This document shows positions 47,560 through 59,435 of a stretch of DNA of 64,000 nucleotides, one piece after another. The notes beneath the pieces are model-generated. The model ran no database searches, was not told where the DNA came from, and saw only the letters and a list, made by a program, of their open reading frames with translations. This DNA comes from Epiperipatus broadwayi (Eukaryota > Onychophora > Udeonychophora > Euonychophora > Peripatidae), in assembly GCA_028023455.1 (NCBI GenBank), contig JAQFVV010000144.1, forward strand, positions 1,180,001 through 1,244,000. Reading direction: 5' to 3'. Position 1 is the stretch's first letter; each line of letters opens with the position of its first letter. The translations under genes and the position numbers were made by a program.

Positions 47560-50500
47560 TTTATCTCATATAAAATTTCATTTATGGATTCCCACACACT
47601 TATAATAGACCTATACAAAGCAATTACAATAAACATCACATTTGTTTAACTTCAAGCCACAAAATCACCCACAGAATAACCCTAATTTCAAAACTAGCCA
47701 AATCACCTTAATCATGTGTAATTGGTGAAGATTTTAGTGTGACGTATGGAAAATTTATAAATAAATGGTTGCATACATTTGCTTTCCCTGTAATGAGAGG
47801 AGAGGAATTTTTACGCCAAAACTCCATATCTTCAAATAATGGTAAACATTACTACATTTATAGACCTGGTGTTCTATTCACCATATTATATCACCTAATG
47901 CAGGTAAAATTCAAAAATTTGTTTTTCTCAGACCACTCGACACTCATAGTGACTCCAGCTAAATTTTAATCAAGCAAAATAATATAAACAAGTAAAACAA
48001 TTAGAGTCTTATTCCCTTCACACATCACAGTTTCTCTACTCCAAGTATATATCTATTTAAACAAAATCAAGATATTGCAAAGGAATTAAATACAATAATG
48101 GTGTGCATTTTGTGTACATCTTAAACTATATTTTCCTCTTTTACAGAATTTTTAAAATTGATGGACAAGCTTCACAACGCAATTATACAAACATCATCTT
48201 CTGACAATAGACTCCCTCAGATACCTTACAATTAAAAATGCATACAAAGCAGCTAACTCCTCACTTACAGAATTTCTTGCAATCAAAAATGCAAAATTGT
48301 CCTAAAACAAATGCACTCTTGGTCAAACAATACATCAGGTGAACACTAGACCGGTTCCAACCACTATTAAAAAGCAAGATATCTATCTTAGTTGTGAATT
48401 TATGTTGGAATCCTATACATATTTCAAAAATAAACTTTAGAAAGGGACACTCTTCAATCCGGATCTACAATTCCTAGGACTATCTGAAAATGATATAACA
48501 TTCACACCCAAATAATTTGTACATAAAATCAATATTTATTGGGAACATCTCACCCAGGTTTACATGGCATTCCTAAGGCCATACTTGCACATTTGAGTTT
48601 CTTTACCACACAATGCCCAACTAACCTACAAACTTACTCTGTAAAAAGATATATAAAATCTAAGGCATCTATCCAATTTTATTAGCTTACTTTCTAAAAA
48701 ACAACAAGCTATCCTAAATATTCTATGTCCAATCTTAATAAGCCATTTAGACATTAAAAGACTAGAAAGCACTCTTTAAAATGGGATGGAATCATACCTC
48801 CTACGAATATTAGCATAGTCAAACATCCCAAAAAGGCTCATCCATTAATCATACAGCCTTCATTTTTAAAACAGTAATAGACAAAGTCAAAAACAACAAA
48901 AATATAGTCCTATGATAGTGCAATAAGACATAAACCTAGCCTTTAACTCAGCACAAATAAACAAAGTTATAAGTCTACTTGCAGAAACTTGATTTTCTAA
49001 ATCCTATCTTTAGATATTAGCAAATCTATTTAGCAGGAAATTCATTTATCACTTAACAGAAAAATTCTACCTCCATATGGTTGCATTCTGCAAGGATCTT
49101 TAATAAGTTCATTTCTGTTCTTGTTTTATGTTAATTCACTTATCAAAATCATTGAAAATCATCTTACAGGTATATGCATATCAGCTATGAATAAAAACAT
49201 CTAATGTATAGATTATATGGATGATGTTTCAGTATTTTAACAAGCAAAAAACAAATCACACTTTTTAAAGAATAATTTCAGAATACATAAACAGTTTAAA
49301 CTTGAAGTAAACCTAGACAAATCTAGTTCATGGAAAATTTATATAGAAAATATCTCAAAATCTTTCAAAGTATCTCCAACCTATTTTTTAGGTTTTCTTA
49401 GAGATACAATGGCAAATTTAAGAGTCTTTAAAAAAAGTAAATATAAAGCAATCCTTGTCAAAAAACTATTTAGCATTATTTGTAAAAACTACATTGTTCA
49501 AAATGTTGATATGACAAGCATTGTCTGCTACATTTCAATAGTAACATTCATCAAAGCTTTCAGAAATTAGATTAACAGCCTATGTAGAAAATTACTTTGG
49601 AAACTACAATCTGTTGCAATATCAAAAGATTTTGACATCTTTTATTACAGAGTGGACTTGGACCACATGACTTGGAAATATTTAGAACCCAACCTGTGCA
49701 GTAACTTTTCCAGATTTAATACCTGCATTTAAAATTAGCTCCATTGACAAATTTCTCCATAAAGGATCTGGAAAACACTTATAAAATCACTTTTAAACAT
49801 TGAAAGCTTCACTTTTTGCCACCCAAACACAAATTTACAATCTGGGAAGTTTTTAACTTCATCCTTTTCTTCAGAAGAAAAAAAGAAACTGTCCTACACT
49901 TAAACAATAGACAACTAAGTAGAAAATTTGGGTTCTAATGAACCAAAATATTTTGACTTCTAAAAATCAACATGGAAGCCTTGTCCATTCTCTCTTTTCT
50001 TAAATAGAAGATATATATACTCTATATCATCTTGAAGCAGAACACTTCTTTTTCTTAAATGTGTCAAAATAGCAACATTTCAGTACCTAACATTAGAGAT
50101 ATTAATGAAAAAAATCAAAAACATCTCACAAATATTTGATATTTTTAATCAGGAATATATGCTCATATCAGGGCAAACCCTTTTTTACTATATATACTAC
50201 AGTGCACAAAATACATGTTAATCTTGAACAGCAATGCCAGGAAACAGCCCAGAAAATTCATAAATGTACTAAAACAATCCAACAAAAAGTTAAAAAATTG
50301 TAGAAGAAAATATCTATTCAAACACTGGTCCATAATACCTTTGCATTCAAACTTGAAACATGATGTCATTCTCTCTTAGAACTAAACAAACAACAGTAAA
50401 TTCAATATTTAATGTAAATATTTATACAACATTGATTAACTCCTTCACAGAATTGAAAAACAAAGACACTGTGAAATAGTATTTTATATACATTTATATA

Positions 50501-50575
50501 TTTACTGATGCTATTGTTGTAAGTAACTCTGTTGCTATTTGTGACAATAATAAACTATACAACTTTAGATAAGTA
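47560..50575 (+). pseudogene. Decayed 5'-truncated LINE of the same group as the 33.8-kb element
   Basis: It starts inside the endonuclease. MTYGKFINKWLHTFAFP and FLRQNSISSNN (47739-47840) line up with MTYQTFVTKWIHQITIP and FLPSNSISFNN of the intact element. RT remnants follow, with YMDDVSVF at about 49217 and the Gly-Phe motif region near 49385. The 3' end GTAACTCTGTTGC..ACAATAATAAACTAT resembles that of the young LINE. Stops and indels are everywhere. Unlike its relative it is not followed by a TAA array. Divergence indicates an old copy or a different subfamily. Confidence 0.8.
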
Positions 50576-52189
50576 AACAAAGTGCCTCTAAAACTTAAAA
50601 TGCAATTAGTCTTTTTTAAAAAAAATTGTTTCTCATCAGAGGAAATGTACTTCACATAAAATGTAAAGTGTACTTGTAAATAAGAAGAAACATGTTTTGC
50701 ATTCTTATCTTAACTGGATTTGTTTATTTGTTAAGCTTTATAGTAATCCAATTATAATGCTATTAAAAAAATGGATACATAAATCAAATGGTTCTATTGC
50801 TTGGAGCTTATAAGAAATTCAAGCATATGAAGTGCAGGAATTGGAATCTAAGGATCTTACACTCCAAAGTCTAATATTTTACTACTGCAGTAAAACATGC
50901 AAGGCAAACAATTATTGCCTGGGAGTTCATAATATGTTCGCATGAGAAGCATAAATGACTATATTGTTCTAGTGTTTATAAAAAGTTTGAGTACTGAAAG
51001 TAACAAAATTGGATCTTGAATTCCAGAGTCTGCTGTTCCACAGTTGCAACATGCCATTCAAAGCAAAATAACAAATGGTTCTATTGTTTCGAGCACCAAA
51101 AGTGATTGAATTGGAATCAATATGAAGACCTTATTCTTCAGAATCTGACACTTTATATTACACGTGATCATGGAATGCTTTGTTAATTATGTTGAATGTA
51201 GTGTTTGGAATATCCCATGACAATTACTTTTGTTTTTGAGAAAGTTAGATGATCATCTGCAAGATCATTTAGGATTGCAAATCTTTTGATTTTCAATCAT
51301 TAACTGAAGTATTAGTATTAGTACATGCCAAGTAATTGGATAAAATGCTGTGTTTCTATGTTTAATAGCAATGTTATGCCTTTCTTCATTGGAATGGGTT
51401 CATGATCTGGGAAAAGGAACTGATGTTATTCTTTTGATCTCAATAGCAATTTCTAATGACTGTTGTCATGTTTGGATTGAAAAAAATTATCATGAGTTTT
51501 TTTCTGACATTTTAAAATTAACTCATTGAGGATTTCAGCATAATTTAGTTTTTATTACATCATTTATCATTAGAGTGTAGTTTTTTTAAAGAATTTGCAA
51601 CATTTAAATCAAATATTTACAGGTATCAGGAGATGCTATTTAACATTGTTGTTTGGCAGCATTAACAGCAAAAATGTTCCTTCATGTTATTAATTTTTAT
51701 AAAAAGACATACACTATCTATCTACATTGGACAGTTTGTGCAGCAGTTGTTTTAATAAAATTAATGAACATAAGAATGATTACCATGATTTTCTCATAAT
51801 TTGCTTATCTTCTTTAGATGATTAACATATCATGTTTTGATTACGAAATCATGGAAAGTTTGATTTATTAAATTCTTTTTATTTTGACAGCCATGAAACT
51901 AGAATGCACAGCAATTAAATTTTATAGTAGAGATTGTTACTTCTTAATGCAATTTTCAAAACTTGTATTTAAAGGATTTAAAACTTGTTCTGAATATAAA
52001 AGATCATAATCACACATTCAATGTTTTTTTTCTCAACCTATTAAACTTTACCCGCTTTTAGTATTATAATACTTCTGATAACAAAAGAAAAATGAGGAAA
52101 ATTCATTTTAACAATACCATATATTTAATTTATTAGTAGTAATAAAAATTTATCATCATTTTCTACTAAATCAATTTATTGCAAGAATG
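50576..52189. other. AT-rich intergenic DNA
   Basis: 50.75-51.2 kb contains two or three loosely similar segments beginning AAATGGTTCTATTG and followed by GGAATC-type sequence (50787, 51073). This suggests an old tandem or dispersed repeat. No genes. Confidence 0.4.
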
Positions 52190-53665
52190 AAGATTTTTCA
52201 AAATTCAATTCTTTTTCTTCTATCTATAGGTTCTCTTTTCTACATTCATCTTATCTATGGATTTTTTAAAATGTACTTTCTCATCTACTGTCATCATTTT
52301 TTAGAACATGCTGCCTAATTTTATTTCAGTCTTTTAATTTTTTTAGCGATGCTAGTCAGCCATATACTTCATTTCCAATTCTTGATGCTGCCAGCATGAT
52401 GGTCTAAAGTCTCTGGGTTTCTATATCTCAGAATGAAAATGAGCACCAGAAAAATACATTTATAAAAACTTTTTGTCAAGTACATAAGCGTATCTCCTTT
52501 TCATCACATGATCACCATTTCTTATGCTTGCTCAAGCTGTTAAAACAGGCAAAACTCTCCATACAGTGGTGCCACTCAGTGCAAGCCTTCTTGCATCCAT
52601 TGATTACTCTGGCTTGCACTGAGTGACATTACTGTATGGAGAGTTTTGGCTGTTTTTCATATCTCTTTTTGAGGTTACATTATTTCTGACAAAAGTATTT
52701 CATTCAAACTTGTGTATTAATTATATAAGTTATTTATAATTATTAACTTTTTCTAACTCTTTACAATAAATCTTTATTTTGTCAATTTTTGAAAAGCTAT
52801 TGGTATTAGTTTTTTTATTTTCATTTTATTGTTTTTGGATTGTTTTCTGAAATTTTGAAGCATTGATTATGCAAACAACATCAGTAATCTATATTTTTAT
52901 TCCTTGACTTCCAATTTTAATCCATTGAGTCCTTTTTATAAAACTGTTGCAAAAAGTTTTGGAAAGATGGAATCTTGCTACTGTATCAAGTTTAATCATC
53001 TTAGAGGCACCTTATAGTGTAATTACTTTTGTTTTATTTTAATAAATATTTTTGTTAATATTATGATTCTATATCTTGATGTTTGAAAGTTTTCATCATT
53101 GCTGAAATATTTATATAATCAAATCCTTTTTCATAATGTATAAATTTTGAGTATAATAACACATTCATTAATTATTTGTATAACCCTTTTTTAATATTTA
53201 TATTTGATCTATTGTGCTTAATAATCACATTTAAATCCCACTTGTTCTTTTGAGTTTAAAATTTTTTGTAAATGTGTTGTAATGAATTTTAGAAGAAACT
53301 GATAAGTCTGTAAATTTCTTTGTACATAAAGACTTTAAGAATTATTTTAAGACATTTATATTAAAATTGGGCATTATTTGAAATTGTTCAAAAAATTGGC
53401 TGACTTGTTCATTAATTGTGACAACCTTCTTGCTTATTATTTTAATTAATAGTGTCATCATTATTTAATAATCAAATAAAATAATTTTCAATAAAATAAA
53501 TTCTGAATTCTAAATATATAGTTATTTATCTTATTCAGAAACAATATCCGTGCTTTAGTAGTTTTATAATTTCAGTCCATAGTCTAGGACTTCTACAAAT
53601 AATTTAAGTGAGAGGCCATTTCATACCATCCACTCTTTGCCCTTTCCGCATTGTAATGTTTTTTC
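52190..53665 (-). pseudogene. Decayed RTE-like LINE fragment, interrupted by a fold-back repeat
   Basis: Read on the minus strand from 53665, KLLTKIVTNRRMKK and a following Gly-rich block match the start of RTE-type RT. LSKTFCNSFIKR near 52950 parallels the same site in the 24.8-kb fragment (IPKTFYNSFIRG). C-terminal traces such as LDHHAGSIKNWK and KIKRLK lie at about 52290-52420. Heavily decayed. A 165-bp F2 hairpin (about 52505-52667) sits within the C-terminal part. Confidence 0.5.
52505..52667. repeat. Fold-back element F2, copy b (short hairpin)
   Basis: Arms 52544-52587 and 52611-52654 are inverted copies (AACAGGCAAAACTCTCCATA). The 23-base loop TTGCATCCATTGATTACTCT is, in the 11.8-kb copy, the continuation of one arm. 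So the loop is single-arm sequence and the other arm lacks it. Left of the arm, CATGATCACCATTTC also matches the start of F2 copy a. Confidence 0.8.
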
Positions 53666-55365
53666 ATCCTTCTGTTAGTAACAATTTTAGTTAATAGCTT
53701 GATATTTTATTTTAGTATTGAAATCTTTAGTCAAAATTATGAATCAATAAATAGATTTATTCAAAATATAAATGAAATATATAACAAGAGCAATTACTTT
53801 TTTTTATTATTGGCTGATTGTTTTATTGCTATTAAAAAAAACAAAATTAATAAAATCTTTCATTGAATGAATTTAAATTTTTCAACATAAATGATTTTTA
53901 AAAAAATTCATAATGAAGTTATGAAATTGTATTCTAAAATTGCATTCATAATTATAAAAATGTCACAAAAGTTTTATACTTACAGTGTTTGACAGAGCAT
54001 AACAAATGTAGTTTTTTTTTTTAATCGTAGTTTAATTTCCAAACTTGTATTTTTAAAAATGAAACATAATTCAAAAACATCTAAGTATAAATTTTAAATA
54101 ATTACTTTACAAACAATTTATAAAATAAACTACAAAATTATATATTTTTTATTCATTTCTAATAACAAGCAAAGAGAAGTTTTCTCTGTGGACTATGGCA
54201 TCTTCAGATATTATTTTTAATGAATAAATAAATATTTACTTTATTTCTGGCAAAATAATAGTAAGATAGCTGATAGATATTTAAATCCAAATAATAGCAG
54301 TGCTACAATACTATATTAAATTGAAAAGCATTTTGTTAATTAATAATTTTTGTATTTAATAAGTTTTTTTTATTTTTTATTGAAATTCTTATGTATTTTA
54401 TTGTCATTTAATTATTTATAATGATTCATTTTAAAGGTGATTGAAAAACATAATCTTATTCCTAATTTTATATCATGAATATTCTTTTTACTAACACTTT
54501 TCATAGCATGCTTTTTTTTTCAAGTATTTATTTACTTACTCCAATCATAAATAAGAAAACAATGAAAGTTTAATTTTATTTTAATAATAATGATGATAAT
54601 AATGTTAATGTAATGAGACAACTAGAAGCTGTTCTTTATTGAATAACTTGAACATTTTCCATTGGAGATAGAGGTTATGTTTTGGAAAAAGTATACAATT
54701 AAATTTGTAATATTCTTTACGTGTATATAAGCTAATGATGTGACTGAAACAAGATCTTCATATTTATTTAATGGTAAATAAATTAGGGGGCTCTGCCCAC
54801 TATGCCTTTGATGTAAACCCATTATTCTTTTTTTCTAGAGATAATATAATAAAATAAAATAAAATGCTGATTACAATTTTCTTTTTTATATATATTTAAT
54901 ATGCACCCATTATATTTTTTTATTAATTGGTTAGAGCAAGTTTACTGTTAAACAAATAATTATTAATAGTGTTTTACTACAGATGCTGTGTTTCTGCTTA
55001 ACATTTTTATTTTACCCATACTTAATTCTGAAATCATATACATTAGAATCCTATAAAAGAATGCATAAATGATCATGATAAAATATTGTTTGTCTATGAG
55101 GAGAAATTCAAGTTCTATTTTTCCTGCTTTGTATAAGTCTGTAACTATTTCATAAAATGCAACTTTATTCTTTAACATATATTTAATTGCACCACAACAA
55201 GTTTATTGTTAAATAAATAATTATTAATACTTTTTCAGAATATTGTATTTTTTACTACAGGTGTTCTTTTATGACAGATTTTTAATATTTTAGTTCTTTT
55301 TTATTAACAATTTACATCTGTTTAGCGAATTATGCCATTTGGTTCTACTTCTGTATTATCTTATC

Positions 55366-55366
<1 letters not shown>
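53666..55366. other. AT-rich intergenic DNA
   Basis: A segment at 54935-55000 (AAGTTTACTGTTAAACAAATAATTATTAATA, then TTTACTACAG) recurs diverged at 55198-55262. It is a local direct duplication about 260 bp apart. No genes. Confidence 0.45.

Positions 55367-55446
<80 letters not shown>
55367..55446. repeat. (TA)n microsatellite
   Basis: About 40 TA units with one C interruption. Overlapping Tyr-Ile frames are artefacts. Confidence 0.97.
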
Positions 55447-55451
<5 letters not shown>

Positions 55452-56190
55452 AGATATCAATTTGATTTGCTTTTATGTATATTTATTTGTAATTCAGTTG
55501 ACTATTCTGAAATGCTCAAACAATTCTTTAATAAAAACAACATATTATGCCTAGAAGGATTATTTCATTTATATAGTATGATTTCTATCCATTGAGAATT
55601 ATTTTAATAGAAAATTGTTTCACTGTTTGCAGGTAATATTCAATTTTTGTGTGAAAAAATATAATTTGTCTTTGAAGACGAAAGGTGAACATGAAAGCAA
55701 AGTGCAGAGGGGAGAATATATTGATATTTTGACAAAATTTCTTATTGCTTTAAAATATGTCATATTAGTTTTGTTTTTCACTGTAAGCTATCATCAACTA
55801 TCAAATGACAAATTTAAGCATAATTAGACTAGAATTTCAGAAATGTGAAGCTGCCTCATTGACGATATACTGCATATATACGATCATTTCACTTTTTTTT
55901 CTATTTCTGTAGTAATAAAACTATTATATTTAAATTACTTATATAACTAAACCAAATTATTTATTCATCAATCTTTTGCATATCTTTCAATCTATAGAGT
56001 TTTTATGGTGAGATCAATATCTTTTATTCTACCTACACTGTGTTCAAATTTTTTTTTTTCTACTGCATTCATTAACTGAATTGAATTTTTACTAACTTCT
56101 TTTCCCCTCCATTTTATAACAATTCAAGGCAATTATAATGGATGGCAGCTATAGTATTATTTTGCAATTTGCATAAATGAAAAATTTTGT
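55447..56190. other. AT-rich intergenic DNA
   Basis: A 70-codon plus-strand frame at 55615 has no recognisable domain and is probably chance. Confidence 0.45.
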
Positions 56191-56545
56191 TAAGTGATGA
56201 TATTTTAATCCAGGGTCTTATAAAGAGGCAAGTTTCCTTCTATTGATTATACTATCTCATATCTATTTATTATTTTAAAAAAAAACAACCAAAAAACTAT
56301 TAACTTCTCAGACTGGATAATCATATAATCATCACGAGAAGAAATAATGGGCTCCTTTTTTAGAATTTTAAGTGATGATATTTTTATCCAGGATCTTATA
56401 AAAAGGCAAGTTTTCTTCTATTGATTATACTATCTCCTATCTACTTATTTAAAAAAATAAATCCAAAACACTATTAACTTCTCAGACTGGATAATCATAT
56501 TATCATCATGAGAAGAAATAATGGGTTTCTTTTGGAATTTGATCG
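56191..56545. repeat. Tandem duplication, two units of about 178 bp
   Basis: The unit beginning TAAGTGATGATATTTT at 56191 recurs at 56369. Both contain CTTCTATTGATTATACTATC and ACTTCTCAGACTGGATAATC and end AGAAGAAATAATGGG. Roughly 90 % alike by eye. TCATCATGAGAAGAAATAAT in the unit lies next to a near palindrome. Confidence 0.9.
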
Positions 56546-57202
56546 TAATCAACTCTTTGTTGAATTTAAAAAATTTCACTTATATAAATAAGATAAAAAT
56601 AATTAAAAACTAATTCTATAGTTTAAATTAATGTTTTTAAAATACTAGAGTAATGCTTAGATGTAATTTTAACTTCATTTGTTTTTAAATTTCATGTATC
56701 ACATTATTTAAGCTTAATCATTTAATGTGCATAATTATGTATTTACACATATTTCGCTTTTGATATTATTTCTTGTATATATTTATAATCTCGTTTGACA
56801 ATTTTTTAAAATAAAATTATCTGCCATTGTTTCATTTACAAATTATCTTAAAATATTTTATTTCGCTGATATAATTTGCATAATTGATAAAGATACTTAT
56901 GATAATAATACAACTTAAAAGATATATTTGTGATTTATTCTAAGTAAAATTATTTTCTTCATGTATCCGATACTTATATTTTTCTTTTGAATTGTTTTCA
57001 ATCATAATTTTTATTTTTTTTGTTTAGAGAAACTATTTTTTTTATCATATTATGAAAAAATAATTATGATCTATATATATTATGTCAAGAGTTATTGAAG
57101 ACTCAGTGTAATTGCAAGATAATAAATTTGATAATTATAAGAGGATTTGATTCCTTTTATTTATGTATCTATTGATTTACTAAATTATTCTTCATTTTAG
57201 TA
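56546..57202. other. AT-rich intergenic DNA
   Basis: Nothing recognisable. Confidence 0.5.
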
Positions 57203-59435
57203 ATCTAAATCAGTGGTCTTCAACCTTTTCACACCTGCAGACTGGTAAAAATAAAGATAACATTTAGCGGACCTGCGGAAATCTACAAATAAATTTTCTT
57301 AAAGATTTAAACTGCTTAGTCTTAGTTGAGCAAAATTTATTATAACTGACCAAACAACACACTAGTTACTGTGTATTGTAATCGTGTTTGCTTACCTTCA
57401 CATGCTGAACACTCTCGAATTGTGCAATCCTACTGCTACAGAAAACAGTACAATAACAATCATTCTCATTAATGTGCCTGCATTGCTGCATTTATTATTT
57501 CATTGTTAAAACATGCAAGAAGAAAATGTTATTCACCTGAGTGTTGGGAAATATCATAGCTAGTGTAATTACATGACAATGATTATGATAAATGTAATAT
57601 CTGTATTTAATGTTAAATATAAAAAATGAAGCTATAAGTATAGGGGATTTGAATTCAGATTTTCAAGCATCTTCAACTATTCACACTATCTCATACAACT
57701 GATACACATGACCACACACATGTAGAAAAGATAAATAATCACCAATATATGTACTTCATGTTAAACCAGCACTCATCAGTTGGTCCAGATTATCATCTCC
57801 CACACATATATATAATCAGTGCTCAGTTTATATTAAGATAGCAAATATTCATACTTTAATGGACAGGCTTCAATCCACTCCAACTTTTCAGCCATTCATA
57901 TCATTGAAAATCTGATGATGAAAACCTAAATCCCATGATGATGCCAATATTATTGCCATGCCCATGTTGACCTCAAGTCACTCTGGTCCCACATGTATAG
58001 GACCTTATCCATTTAAATACATAGAAGAGGGATAGGCAGGATACAAGCGTGATGTGTAAATATTTGAAAACCAGGCACTCTTTACAAACCTGCCTGGTTT
58101 TCAAATATTTACACATCAAGCTTGTACCTGCCCATCCCTCTTCTATGTATTTAAATGGATAAGGTCCTATACATGTGGGACCAGAGTGACTTGAGGTCAA
58201 CATGGGCATGGCAATAATATTGGCATCATCATGGGATTTAGGTTTTCATCATCAGATTTTCAATGATATGGATGGCTGAAAAGTTGGAGTGGATTGAAGC
58301 CTGTCCATTAAAGTATGAAGATTTGCTATCTTAATATAAACTGAGCACTGATTATATATATATGTGTGTGTGTGTGATGATAATCTGGACCAACTGATGA
58401 GTGCTGGTTTAGCATGAAATACATATATTGGTGATTATTTATCTTTTCTACATGTGTGTGGTTATGTGTATCAGTTGTATGAGATAGTGTGGATAGTTGA
58501 AGGGTGCTTGAAAATCTGAGTTCAAATCCCTTATACTTACAATTAAGGTCCAGGTTTGCAAAGAGTGCCTGGTTTTCAAATATTTAAAATGAAGTTATAT
58601 ATATATGGAGTTTATATAATAAAAAACTTTTTTTTTTTAATTTTGAATTTTTTTTAGAAAAATAATAAAAAATTTAATTCTACCCCCCTCCCCCATAAAC
58701 ATCTGTGATAACTAGAAAAACAAATTAATTTATGTATGATTGATTAGATTTTTTTGATTGGGTAAAATGAGATTAAAATAACACCAGATTGCATTAGTTG
58801 TTTACTCTTGAAGTGACCTGAGGACCACCTGTAAAGCCACTGGGAAAATTGAGCTGAAAAGTTGTTTTGGTAAAGTGTCACATAGAAATAAAACAATCAT
58901 TATTAAGATGTCATTTTGCTAAAAAAAAAAAAAAAGATAATAGATTTACGTTCTTGATGAAGGGAAATCATCATCAATGATCTGTCTCCATTTTGTGAAG
59001 TTTACAATTTCAAAAAGAAATGTCACACACAAAATAAAAAGATGATACAAATGCAATAAAAAATTTTGCTATATGAGACTAATAAATAAGCTGACACAAT
59101 ATAGAAATGCCTACTAGGTATAGAAATTGATGTGTAAGGTATGGTGCAATTATCATGAGATTGATGCTTTGTCTTTTAAAGATTGCATTTTCAGATAAAT
59201 TCCTTTGATTATTATTTAGTAATTATAGTATTATCTAATAATTTAAATAAAATTTTGATTTATAATTAATTTTATTTAAGCAATTGCGATAAAAAAATAA
59301 ATAAAAATTGTTTATATTAAAAGTTTAAAATCTTATTATTACAAACTTTCCTGCCAGTCTAGCGCGGACCAGCAGAAAACTTCTGTGGACTGGCACCGGT
59401 CCATGAACCAAGGGTTGAAGAACACTGATCTAAAT
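57203..59435. mobile_element. Non-autonomous hAT element with perfect 8-bp TSD
   Basis: The element spans 57211-59427 (2,217 bp) and is flanked by ATCTAAAT at 57203-57210 and 59428-59435. Termini are CAGTGGTCTTCAACC and, inverted, GGTTGAAGAACACTG (one mismatch in 15), which are hAT-type ends. Subterminal sequences on both sides contain an ACTGGT-type motif. No transposase frame is present. About 950 bp of the interior is an R2 palindrome that inserted later, so the original element was about 1.25 kb. Confidence 0.95.
57623..58599. repeat. Repeat family R2: palindromic inverted dimer nested in hAT
   Basis: Left arm 57637-58076 and right arm 58092-58538 are inverted copies of about 445 bp. The 15-base centre ACTCTTTACAAACCT continues the consensus on the left arm only. 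After the right arm the sequence runs on for 47 bp to a terminus GCCTGGTTTTCAAATATTTA. That terminus repeats the first bases of the right arm at 58092, giving a unit period of 475 bp. The flanks are AAAATGAAGCTATA (57623-57636) and AAAATGAAGTTATA (58586-58599), an apparent 14-bp target duplication with one mismatch. There is no coding capacity. Confidence 0.9.

Noticed and set aside
55332-55595. Plus-strand frames of alternating Tyr-Ile
   Set aside because: Translation of the TA microsatellite.
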